A stretch of DNA of 64,000 bases from Liquidambar formosana (Eukaryota > Streptophyta > Magnoliopsida > Saxifragales > Altingiaceae). Under the pieces are notes generated by a model, which was given only the letters and a program-made list of their open reading frames with translations, was not told the DNA's origin and did not search any database. Shown here piece after piece: positions 20,467 through 33,994 of this stretch (its first letter is position 1; each line of letters opens with the position of its first letter). A program made the translations under genes and the position numbers. Location: the NCBI GenBank assembly GCA_039720395.1, contig CM077829.1, forward strand, positions 25,567,842 to 25,631,841, written 5' to 3'.

Positions 20467-23400
20467 TCATAGGAAGTAAGATAACTGCTGCTTCTTTCTT
20501 GAACCCCCTTCACCATACAAATCGTTCCATTGCTCCAGCTCACTCATTATAGATCCCTCAGCTGCAAAGCTAGCTGCAACCTGCATTCCAACTAATAGTA
20601 AGAATGACCGGAAAAAATGTCCGTATGTTGAAATGCTTGCATGAGCATGGGCAAGAATATGAAATCCATTCTCAATACCATCATCTCTATTGAGAAAGAG
20701 AGAAAGAGATCAGTGTTTTACCTGATTCTTTGCCTGCCTTAGGTCTTCCATATTTAAAGGCCTGAGAGTAATTATTCTTTCCCCTCTACCTTCATTTGTA
20801 TGTGGGGCATCTTCCGAGTTCTGCCCTTCTGCAGCTCTCTGCTTTTTCTCCTGCAAAGTGAAGATCAATATAAAGAACCAAACATAAAGATAACTCCATC
20901 AAGCATTCATGTGAAATACACAATTGGCCCATAATTTTCTCCCTTTAACAGTACGAGGCAGGAAAAACAATGGGACTGGTGTAAAATAAATAATATACTT
21001 ACTAAATCCTTCAGTCTCTCTTGTTGTATTAACTCCCTAACTGGCCGGTAAGCAGCTGTTGTGCAAAAGTTCTGTTTTCAACAATTATGAACGGTTAATA
21101 ACACCCAGGTACATAAAAATACCAATGAGTAATGGCATAATGGAAAGAACAAACCTTCAGATCGCTTCCACTATATCCTTCTGTCATAGTTGCAAGCTCC
21201 TTAAAGTCCAGCCCTTCTGCCACTTTTTCTTTTGCCAAGAGAGTTCTCAAGATCAATTCCCTGTTCTCTACTGATGGTAGGCCGACCATAATTCTGTGTA
21301 TCACAGTAATGCATTAGAGTAGGCAAAAAATGAAGCTATCATAAAATCAAGGGTCATCAGAACATGCTCCATGGATACTTGAATGTCACAAAATTTTAAT
21401 GGAAGATAATAACTTGGATAACTTGGGATACCATAGTAAGTGGTTTGGTAATGATAGAAGTACTATTGGCACATCAAATGTTAAGAATCTCATTCAGTGT
21501 CAATTCCCATAATAATAACTAACACTATATTCCAGATACTATTTTAGCTAACATCAGTACGTAGTGTTCATGTTATTATCACTAACACTAATATCTCAGT
21601 AAAGTGGAGTCTTCAGGTTAAAAATAATAATTGAGAGAGCTATGTATGCCTTTTAGTTTTAGTACCGCTCCTGACCTGGTAAAATTACAGTGCAATGTTG
21701 GCACATATACATAAAAGGGGCCTGATTTTGTCAAGTAAAAAAAAACACATGCCATTTTTAATATCCCTGAAAGTACCTCCGCTCAAAACGCCTGATAATT
21801 GCTTCATCAAGGTCAAATGGCCTGTTGGTAGCAGCAAGGACAAGAATACGCTCACCCGGTTTTGTCATAAGCCCATCCCAATGAGTCATGAACTCATTCT
21901 TTATCTTCCGCATGGCCTCATGCTCCCCAACTCTGGTCCGCTGCCCAAGCATGCTATCAACCTCATCTACAAAAATAATAGTTGGGGAGACCTTGGCTGC
22001 AAGAGTGAACAAAGCTCGTACATTCTTCTCATCTTCACCAAACCATTTAGAAGTGATGGTAGACATTGATACATTAATGAAGCTTGCTCCAGCCTCCTTG
22101 GCAATGGCCTTGGCCATCATTGTCTTCCCTGTGCCAGGAGGCCCAAATAGCAATATTCCTCTGCAAGGCTTTAAAAGGCCACCTTCAAAGAGGTCTGGTC
22201 TACGAAGAGGGAGCATTACCAGTTCCTGAAGAGATTCTTTAATCTCATCCAGGGCACCAATATCAGCAAATGTCACGCCAATCTCATTTGCTGGTATAAC
22301 CTCTGGCCTTATGCGCTTCTCAAATTCATTGTCAGGAGGAACTTCCTGTTAGGAAATAATATATTTAACAACATTTCAAAATTTAAGATAACAGAAAAGT
22401 GGGTAACAAAGTGAAATGAACTAAATACTACAGAAACATATTACCCCCACAAAATATACAAGAAAATAATGCATAGCAAAATTTCAATACCAATGCTCAC
22501 AAAAAAGTGGGTGAAGAATTGAAAGAATTAAACACTGAAGAAATATCTAACAAATTTTTAGAAGAAAATCCATTATGAATCATCTAAAAGATAATAAATA
22601 TTTGCAACACAGCATGAGACGGTTAGACGGATCCCAGACACAATATTGAGAAATTAAGACTTACTGAAACTTGTGATGCTGGGAGTGAATTGTCACCATC
22701 CTTTTTCTCGACTGGAGCTGACATTTCTGCTTCACTTTTGTTTTCAGGGGCTGTGCTTTCGGCTTTTGTTTCTGGCTTCACACCAACAGCCTCTTCCCCT
22801 TCTGCTTCCTATAATAAATGAATAAAAAGACAAACAGATCATATTAATACCTGATTTCCATTATTCTTACATTGTTGTATAAACACAGCAAAGTATGACT
22901 AACCTTAGAAGATTCAGCATGTGCTTCCAGCTTTATAGTATCTTTTCCACTAGACTTACCTTCCTGGAATATACTCAATCCATGGGACAAACTGTTTCAT
23001 GTTCAACACAAAAGTAGATAGAAATTAAAATGCAAGGAAATCATTTAGGAAAAAGAAAGAAAAGAAAAGAAAAAAAAAAAGGCTAATCTAACCTCTTGGA
23101 TGATATAATAAGTTTTCCATTTCTGTATTCAGGATCCCTGTTATTCATCAAATGATAAGAAATTGCCGATACTACAATCTCTTCTATGTAGTTACTAAGA
23201 ACCATTGTGTCTGCCATGCAAATTGAATGAAGATCATCACAGTCAAGGTCATTCGCTGCAAGTACTTCAGTGATATGGTTTCGGTTGTCCTGAATCTGGA
23301 TCATCTTCATATCCTCCTCTAGTTGAGTCTTCCAGCTGACAAGACGAGTTTCATCTTCAGGTGGCCGAATTTCAATGTTGTAAGGGAAAAGAGCAGTAAG

Positions 23401-26400
23401 CCTCTCATCCACTTCTCTACAGTCATTACCCGGATCCACAAATCGTGAACCAAGGATCAGCACTGATCCAGACAGTTTCTTCAACATTTTCTGGAACAAG
23501 TTGTATATCCTTTGTGATCTAAATAAAAGGTTGTCAACATCCCTCATATAGAGAACAATAGGACTGCTTTTTGACACTGAAGCCAGAACCTGCAAGGGAA
23601 AACATTTTTAATTCACAGCCATCAACGTATTTCATGATTATCCTGGAACCTACACACAACTGAACTCAACAAAGCCTTACCCCAACTACTTAGGACGACT
23701 CTTGGAAGCTGCATGATTAGTTCGCTAATTTCTGAACTTGGCGAATAATCATTGGACAATACAATTTACCACATTTATGACCAGTTAAATCACCAAAATC
23801 ACATTACCTTGTAAAGAGACTGTATAAGAAGCTTCTCATCAAAAGACCAGCTGCTTGTGCGCTTCAGAGGAGCTAAAAATGAGAAAAATCATAAGACTCA
23901 GAACAAATGACAACTATGTTCTTCATTTTTCATAAAAATCAAAAGAATCGCTTCAACAGGCAACCATGTAAAATTCATCAACTCCAACTTAATTTGTGAG
24001 GTAAAATATAAGAGGGGGGCTATTGCCACCACAAAATTTTTTTCCCAAAATCTATCACTTGAGTGAATTTTTTGGCCATTTTTCATGAAAACATTCTGTA
24101 AAAATGAAACAAAGACTGTAAATAGCCAAAATGTCCACTTAAACTACAGATTTTAGAAAAAATTTCTTCTACAAAGTTGTTTAGAATGATGTTTTCTAAT
24201 GGACAGATGCGACTAATTTTCATGAAAACCTTCTATATTTTTCATATAACCTTGAAAAGTGTAAAATAAATGGGGGGTGTAAAGGAATTTTTGTAGTGGC
24301 AATAGTCCCCCTCAAAATATAATCATGTGAGAAAATTATATATTCCCTGGCACATAAGCTACTCCAGGGTACTCTAATGGAATCGCAAGCTATCGGGGCT
24401 TATTGCAACTAATCACAGACTGGTAGGAGATATTTCAGCAAGAACATAATTATTAAAGGCACTAAGGACTCCTTGGGCCTAGGCACAAGGTGCACACACA
24501 AAAAATGGAAAAAAAAAGAAAGAAACGTGGACCCAAGTGAAATGAGATGCACATTTCAAAGTAAACTAAATTTAAAATATTTATTTAAACACAAGGAAAA
24601 AAAAATATAAACATATAAAATTGAATACTTTCATACTTTTGGCCTATAAGCTCAATTGGTTAGAGCATTGTGCAATAACACAAAGAATGTAGGGATAAAT
24701 ATTTGCTGAAGAAATTTGCAGCATAAAAAGAAATTGAAGAAATTTTAAAAATAAGAAATTTGCAATAGGGAAAAAAATTGCAAAAGAAATCTTAAATTGT
24801 TGAATTTGTGGCTCAATTGTCGCCAGGAAAATATCATAGGCAAAATAAGCTAAAATCTGCAGACAATTAAATATATGGAATTGCATGCAGGCAATTCAGC
24901 ATCCACATGCCAACACCGGACAAACACCATGGGAGAAATATAGTGCAAGAAGAATCAACTTCTTTCCTTGATTGAAAAGTCTTCTTCATTAAACGTCGAG
25001 ATGACGTCTGTCCCTATGAAATATATTTTTTGCTACCCTCTATTACTTTTGTGATCCTAGCCTTTGAAAACTAGCTCCTACAATTTATGTATATAAGGGG
25101 GAGCTTGTCTCATTTGGGGTATGAATATGGATGAGAGTGCAAAAGCCAGAGAAGGGGAGCTTGTAGTGCTTTCAAACAGATTGTTATTTAGTGTGGGGAG
25201 AGTACGTGAGAGTGTAAAAACCACTTTCTTGTCTTTCGTTTGTACTCTTGTTCTTACCATAGTGAGACTTTCTGATCGTTATCCCTGTGAACATAGGCTT
25301 TAGTGATTAGCCGAACCACGTTAGATTGCTTGCAAGTTGAGTGATTGTTATTTATTTATTTCTTTAATTTCTCTTTAGCATGCGGGTATTACTGCTATCG
25401 GGGTGGTTACCAATTCAATCCTTGGGTCTATTTTCCGCAACAGAAATTGCAGAAGAAATTTGCAGGAAAAGAATTAACTTTATAGTAAGGAAACAAATTG
25501 ATCACTTTGGCTTAGGGTTTATCGCGAAAGAAGCAGACAGAAGACAGAAGTAGGAAAAAGTCAGAAATGTAAGAAGTAGAAGAAAGTACATAAACGTACC
25601 TTAGGGTTTCTCAGAAACATTGTTGAGGAGTGTTCTTTTACTTCATTCTTGTTAATCTAAACTTCATTCTTGTTTAAACTAACAGTAGTCAAGTTATGTT
25701 TTAAAAACTAACAAAATATAAGAGGCTTTAGCAAAGGGTGCTTTTATTGGGCATTGGGCTTCACGAAAAAAAGCCCCCGAGGTGCACCTAACTACAAGGG
25801 CCTTGCCGGAAGATTAAAAAAAAATGCCCAAGGCTATGCCTTTTTGCACCTTGTGCCTAAGGCACGCTCTTAACAACTATGAGCAAGAACCAAATTGGAA
25901 CCGATTTCAAACTACAAATCAACAATAGAGGCTATGTATTTAATAACAAAACAAACAACACAAACAAAAGAAGCAAAAAAAGAAAAAGTGTTAGGAGGTC
26001 CTCTATCACAGGACTGAAGTAACTAAAATAGAAATTACAATTGCATTAATACATATATTGGTTGGTGACAGGATTATGTGCTAAACTTCCAAACTATTTC
26101 GCTTCTAAATAAGCCTTATTCTTAATTTGGCGGACATCATGGGAGCTCACAGTAAGTAAATGATCATCAATTAAGGTAAAACCTTAAAAAAACGCAAGCT
26201 GGGCAATGAAGCATATGCAATTCTTATGCAACTACACCATATTAAAAAAATGGTTAAATCAAAATCAGAGGGTCCTTGAAAGCAAGATTTTAGAGTTTTA
26301 CTAAATTCTAACCTTAGACACTCTGAAAGTGCACACAATTCATCAAAGTAAATAAATTTCAAAATTTCAAACCACCAAAAAAAAAAAAAAAAAGAAAAAA

Positions 26401-26887
26401 AAAAGGAAGCATATTTGGTATTAAATCAAAATTACCTGAATATGTGTGTTTGGTAAAAGTGGCTCAAACAAAATGGGATGGAGTCATGTAGGGACTATTA
26501 CTTTAGCAATATGTTTTCCATGAGATCACATATAATATATTTTCATATTCTCATTCTTCCCACCCCACTACCATTCCTAGCACACCCTGCAGCCTGCATG
26601 GGGTTTCTATTATAGCATATTGCAAACAGATTGTAATGTATCAGTAGTAGCAGAGAAAACCAACTAATGGCCTATATGGCCTATAATATTTCCAACCCTT
26701 CCTTGGCAAACAGAATCAAATATCTACTAGTCTTTTGAGAAAAAAAGATTTAAGGGAATAACCTGGATTTGCAGGAGCACATTGCGAAGTGAGGTTACTG
26801 ATATTAGCTGAGGCAGAGGCATTTCTACGAAGCTTAGGATGACAAGAACCTTCTATTCCCCTGCAATAACAGGAATAAGAAAAATTT

Positions 26888-26919
<32 letters not shown>

Positions 26920-29661
26920 CAACCAAATATGTAACCTATACATCTTCCTGTGAGGCTGTAATAAAAAAGAACATGTACAATACCAGACCTTGATCCAACA
27001 TCCACACCACTGCTTTGCCTCCATAATGTGCCTGCAACAAAACCTCTTGATCAGTGTAAGAAAGCACAAGTATGATAGAATCAATATATGTAAGGTCCTG
27101 GAATAAATTAAGTGTTTTACTTATGATAATATTATGATAATTATTATTAGATGAAGATAATTATGATAATTATTGATGATGTGACATTATGAGCATATTA
27201 TATTTATTATTGTTAATTTCTTATTTACTATTAATATTGTTGTGAACTAAATATGTAGGTAATTATTATTTATTATTATTGTATGTTATGTTATTTGGGA
27301 AGACATGTGTAAGATGGGAATTGGGTTGCAAATAAAGGTAGCATGAGATGGCAATTATATCATGAGGTGGCAAGTAAATAGCAATAAGTGGCAAAGTGTA
27401 GAAGCATGAGGTGGCAAAGTATAATATCTAGATTAACATCCAAGTGACAAGTGTAAAAGAGGATTTCATGTGTAGTGACACGTGTCCAGGTCTAGCCACA
27501 TGTCAATCTCTTATTCAAGACACTTATTGTACATTCATTGGTCCATTTGTTGGTCCAATAGGACTTTAACATCTTTGTGACGCATGTCATCACTAGATTC
27601 AACCACCCAATTACTCTTTTAATATAAATAGCTCATTTTTTATCTCATTAAAAAAAATTTAAAAAATGAATAAATAATAGAGACTTAGAGAGTGGGAGAT
27701 ATAGAAAGAAAAAGAGAAGAGAGATGAAGTGAGAAAGGAAATAGAGAAAGAAGAGAGGCTAGCCAAGAGAGAAAGAAAAGAAGAGACGCAATTCTTGAAA
27801 AAGTTAAGGTAGGGATTCTATTCCTCCCATGAATAAGAGTATAGTTTATATAAATAAAGTGCATGGATAATTAAATTTGCAAAGTTGTACGAGTAAAGCT
27901 GTTTTAACAGACCATGCTATATATGATTTGACTTCAGTAATTTTGTACTTATAGTTTTACCTGAAGTAAATTCATAATTTTTAGTATAAATACTCTATAT
28001 TATGTCAATTTTCATATGCTACAAGTCTCAAGCCCATATCTTTTTTTTTAATTAAAAAAAAAATAGTAATGATTTTCTACTATTGAACCAGTGTTGGAAC
28101 CAAAGTTCCAGCATACTGTCCACAAAATCAAATTAGTTTTATAATCAATGAAACCTATATTTTCTCATTGGATTATCATTTTTCTTGTATTGGGCTTTGA
28201 GTCTAGTTTTCAAATCTTCAAGAATGACCTTATTTTCACAACAATAGAGTGAGTTATGAATTTTTGAATACGAATGGTTCTGTTTTCAGCATTAAAAAAC
28301 TTAAATGTGTTCAAATAGAAAATAATTATTTTTATTAAGTTTGAAGATCTTGAAACCCTCTGTTTGTGAAAAGTTTGTTTTGTGAAAAGTTCTACAAAAG
28401 TATTTGAAATGATTTCTGAGAAAAGTAGGAGCCATGTTTGGATTTGAAATAATTGAGATGAATTTTATGAATTTTTGAAATTGGAGGGTTGAATACTCAT
28501 TTTTTATTTAAAATGGAATATTGGCTCCTGTCCTTGAATGCATTACTTGATGTTCTCCCTTGTTTAACAAGAAGGGTGTAGAGTGCCCTTGGGTGAAAGG
28601 CCCTAAAGGTTTATTCCGGAATGGTTATCCTCATGGTTGGTTTTCCACCCGATGGATGGTTTATGTTTTCCACTTGGAACATGGATGGTGTCCCTCCTGT
28701 GATGGATGGGTGTGGAATGGTTATCCTTATGGTTGGTTTTCCACCTGATGGATGGTTATGGTTTCCTCCTGGAACATGGATGGTGTCCCTCTTGTGATGC
28801 ATGGGTGTAAAAAGTTTGAAATATGGGGACAAAATCAGGCTAGTGAAAACTGTGTGACTGATGTATATTGGTGATTGCATTCTTGGATATTTCCGTTACA
28901 AAATTCTTTTTTTTTTTTTTAAAGGATATTCTTTAATGTTTTGATTTAGTGTGCAACATGTTTTCTAGAAATGTATACTTCAGTCATAAATTATTTTAAA
29001 AAATTATGATTTTGGAAATGAGATGCTTCTGAGAAATTATAATGATTATGAAAACTGTCACTTTATTTCATAAGTTTCTAATTATTGGTTATCCTATATG
29101 TTTTTAAACCTTATTCACGTTATGGAATAATATCTCTACTCAGCAAGTGTTGCTGACCCTACTATTCTACAAGTGTTGATAGGGCGGTTTAGAGGAGGAT
29201 TGTGAGTGGGCGATTGGATTTGTATTGTGTATATAGTACTTTGTGAGAAGTTGTTGTTGAAGTTGGGAGACTTTGTGTATATGTACTGTTTGTATGATAT
29301 AAAAGTTTGAATGAATCTTCTGTATATATGTGCATCATACTAGGTATTTGGAGGTTGTGGATATGAGACTGTGTTATGGATCGATGTTCAGGATGCCAAG
29401 TTGTATTGTCCATATAGTTTTCACAGGAACTCAATTCCATTTTTTTTTTTGAAATTTTGAAAAGACGGGTTTTATAATAAATGATTATTATTTTTTTTAT
29501 AAAAAATAATGGTTTTTTTTTTTCAAAACTATAAGTTATTTCAATTGTTTAAAAAAATCAGGATTTCTTTTGTAAAATGACTTCTTTGTTTTATTATTAC
29601 ATTTTAATCAAGCTTCGAAAATTCAGGGCAAGACAATATACCTATATATATAGATATATAT

Positions 29662-29700
<39 letters not shown>

Positions 29701-32700
29701 CATACGACAAGCCAAATAGAAAAATGTTAACAGACAACCAACAAATATTTATGGATTCCCACATCCTATAAATTATACTAACCAGTTTCTGCAACTCTCA
29801 TGGCAGTAAGAAAACATGACATTAACAATGAGCTCTATCTATTACTGTATGTAAAGATATTACAAGGGTTAGTCAGTCATGTTTGTGGCTATGTCCAGAA
29901 GGAGAAGATGATTAAAGACATCCCCAATAACACCGTATACTCTGAACACCCTTCCAAATTGCCTAATAACACACTATTACCATAGTCTGACGTCTGAAGT
30001 CTGAACCAAGAAATCCCCAGAACAAAAATCTTATCGAAATATGATACCTCTTACCAAACAAACCCAAACCCCCCCCCCCCCCCCCCAAAAAAAAAAATAA
30101 ATAAATAAATAATAAAACAAAAAAAAAAGGGACCATGTTGCAATATGGGATAGAATTTCAGACAAATATTATTTAGTCATCTATCTGCAAAATATAAAGA
30201 AGGAAAAGGAAAAAAAAAATGTACATTCTTACAAAACAGTGGAAAGCACTTTGCATCTAAAGACTTAGGAATTTGAAAAGTAAAATAAGCTTGATAAAAA
30301 CACAAGATCTCTTGCAATCATTTGCTTAAGTTCAATACGATTTAATTATAAATGGTTGCTAAAGCACCAATATTTTGCTGAAATCTTTCAATAAATATAA
30401 AATACAATGGGGAAACCGAACAAACAAATATCCCTCAATCTAGAATGGTCCATTTTCATCACTTTACTATGCAAAATATCCCATAGCATGCATGCATACT
30501 TCCACCAAGTTTTATTGTTATGTAATAGAATGAACATAATAAAATAGACACCAAAACAACTTCGAACATCATTGGTGAATAGAACAACTAGAAAGCATTC
30601 TCCTAAATGTAAAAATGGCTCTTCAGCAACCCCAAACACCCCCCTTATAAACAAACAAATAATGAGTAATCGTTCTTCTATTTACCTTTGGTCTCATCCT
30701 TTGGTGGAAGAATTGAAAATGATCCAAGTAGACCAGAAAATCGCTCCAGTGTTGTCGCTGAAATGGACCTTCTAAAAGACTACAAAACAAGATTTCAGGT
30801 CGAGAAAGATTTAAACAGCTGCAAGTTGGTTCATTAAATCATCACACCAATATGACGCATGATACAATACACAATGCATTCAGCATACAAATGGATGCTA
30901 CAAATATACGCAAAAATAGTATGACGTCATATTAGAAGACATCCTACTTCTTCATCATGATTCATGATCAAGGTTCTCAGATATTAAGGGCTATATTAAA
31001 ATGACAGAATTTCTGGACTTCAAGACCCAATTCCAAATACAGTGCTGAATCAAACAAATCTTACAGAATCTTTGTTGGCACTACCATATTTGCTCTGAAT
31101 CTGTAGAAACCCAACCATCACAAACGTTAGTACAAGAACTAGAAACAAAAGAAAATTGCAACCATGCATTCTCACCTTTAGTGAAAAGTCAGTTACATCT
31201 AACAGCAGCAACTTGGCATCAAAGTAATGTGCTAAAGCCTTGGCAAGCATTTGCTGGTAAAATTCTTCAATAGTAAAATTTTGAAATTAGTTTTCATTTA
31301 TAAAGTGCAATATATGAGTATAATCAACACAGATCAAAAATTGTACGTTCCTAATAACCAACCTGCAGGTCCTGAGAGCAAAATAGCTCGACTTGCAGGA
31401 GAAAGGTTCCTGGTGTACTTAGAAAAGTCGGCTTGCTTCAAATGAACATAGGCAGCACTTGTTAGTAACACCCGTGTCTGCTCACTGTCATTGCAATCAA
31501 AAAGAAAGAACATCAAAATAAAAGTAATACAATAAATAAAAACAGTCTTTGATGGAAAATACTTTGAAACAATTTTGAAGGATATGGCCAATACTGCAGA
31601 GCTTCTTCAATTTAAACACGGGCTAGATGTGAGGCTCAATAACAATGATGATTTCCCCCATATTCGCACCACACAAGATTACATAATGTTTGCAATTTTA
31701 ATCATAACTTAAGTCTAGCCATCCAAGATTTAGTTAACATTGGAATAAGGCAAAGGCAAACGCAAATGCACAATAAATGGTGGACCAAATAAACCTGACA
31801 TTTGTGTCATGTTTTATATTTGTTATGCTTACTCAGTAGCCTGATATTTGATCATTATAAGCGGCATTTGATTTCAAGACCAAAAGGGTATGTGAGCAGA
31901 TACAAGCAGCACTTGAAAATGATCACTCAGGTTGATGGTTTCAACTGCCCACATCACCATGTAAGTGGCAAGAAGATTGCATTTTTTTTTTTTTTTTTTA
32001 ACAATTTCCAAATAAAATAGGCTGAAACCCTATTACACGTACATGGGGTCTAACTTCCATAAATTCATTAGCATTATATTGCACAAAAACTTATAGGACA
32101 TATATCAAAACACACAAAACAATGGCCTACATTTGTGTCTGACAGATTCACAAAAAAACCAGTTGTCCTTATTACAGGCATAAAATCTCTCCCAACCCCT
32201 CTCTCCCTTTTTGGCTGATATCAAATCTGCGACCCTACATCTTTATGTGTTCTTTGAACATATAAATGCAAGCACACATCCATATATATTGCATACATGT
32301 TAACTGAGAAGAGGCAAATTAATGAGAAAGCGGCACAGTTCTTTCTTTTATATTGATATGTTCCATGAACACACAAAGGCAAGCATACATCCCTATATCT
32401 TGCACAAAGACACAAATGCTTAATTTGCCAGTTGGAAGTACAGTTCAGATATGTCATGCTTCTTCAGGTTTGGCATGCCAACTGAATAAAACCCTTTGTT
32501 TTTTTCTTTCTTTCCTTCGCCCCCTAAAAAGGTGCACAGTTCAGTCAAGGAATGAATCCTAGAAGAGCAAAAAAGCAAAGCCCTAGTCATTATTCAGTTT
32601 TTATTTTTATTGTGATATTCCCCAATATTAATTAATCAACCTTCAGTGGTGCTAAATTCATTAGATGATGTGAGATCCACTTTTTCAAAATTAAATGGGC

Positions 32701-33937
32701 TCACTTTTTTTCTATTAATCACAAAATTATCATTGACACATCACCTGGTGAACGAAGTGGCTGGAAGAAACTGTTAGCTTTAGCATTTTCCATCACTGAA
32801 TCATGTAAGCTACTTCTCATTAAGGAATAATGTGGATAGTTGAGGACATGATACTTCAGTAAATAAACTATTCAAACACACAATTGTCGTAGAGTAGTGC
32901 TACATCCACTGATCCACTAGATGAATCCACCTGTTAATGTGACAGCCATTTTTCAAAGCAAAAGGGATCCATTTTTTTGGTTAATTACAATCCTGTTGTG
33001 GACACATCAATTAGTAAATGAAGCAGTAGATGAAACAAGTAACTTTAGCATTTTCCATTATCATATCATACAAGAACAAGCTCCACTGTTGATTTCAATA
33101 TATAAAATAAAGCAAGTTGGGAACTTGAAATAAAACTAATTGGCCCCAATACTATTTGACTCTTAAGCCATGAGCCTGCGTTGCTCACCAGTCTTCACTC
33201 AAAACTATTAAACTATATAACAAATCATAGAGTGTAATCAGACCTAGTAAAAATAATGTTTTCCAAAAACCTGAAAATGCGACTGTCAGAAAAAAGACCC
33301 AAAAATGCTCTAATTGCCAAGTAATATCTTGGTAATTGGGGAAGAACTAACTATATTAGGGGTGTAAAAAAAATATCTAATTGAATACAATAGTGAGATG
33401 AATTGAGAATCAAGGGAAGGCGAGAAATCCAAGTAAATTTCAAAGCCCCCCCCCCCCCCCCCCACAAAAAAAAAAAACAAAAAAACCACAAAACAACAAC
33501 GCATTAAAGTCGTAAATATCTAATTGAATACAATAGTGAGATGAATTGAGAATCAAGGGAAGGCGAGAAATCCAAGTAAATTTCAAAGGCCCCCCCCCAC
33601 ACAAAAAAAAAAAACAAAAAAACCACAAAACAACAACACATTAAAGTCGTAAAATTCCAGGTGTGATATCTACACAGAACACGATAGTATTTAAAGCTCT
33701 GTATCCACAATCACTGAAAACGAAACAAATTTGTATATCAACATATATTAAAAAATACTCCATAGCATATAATAATCAAAAGGAGATGGTACACTCTTAT
33801 CACTACAGAAACAAACTTCCTTTCTCGAGGTCTCGTAATACTACATACATATATGTATGTGTATATATATATATTTGTTTGTCTTTATCCAAACTTTCAT
33901 CCGACTAATCAGTGGTTGCACTTTTAACTTTTTTTTT

Positions 33938-33994
<57 letters not shown>

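Noticed and set aside
21695..22229. Plus-strand open frames of 113-124 residues
   Set aside because: They are antisense shadows of the conserved AAA ATPase exon 21777-22345.
24641..24680. tRNA-like start (TAAGCTCAATTGGTTAGAGC)
   Set aside because: Only the D arm is convincing. No T arm or acceptor closure follows, so it is at most a tRNA-derived scrap.
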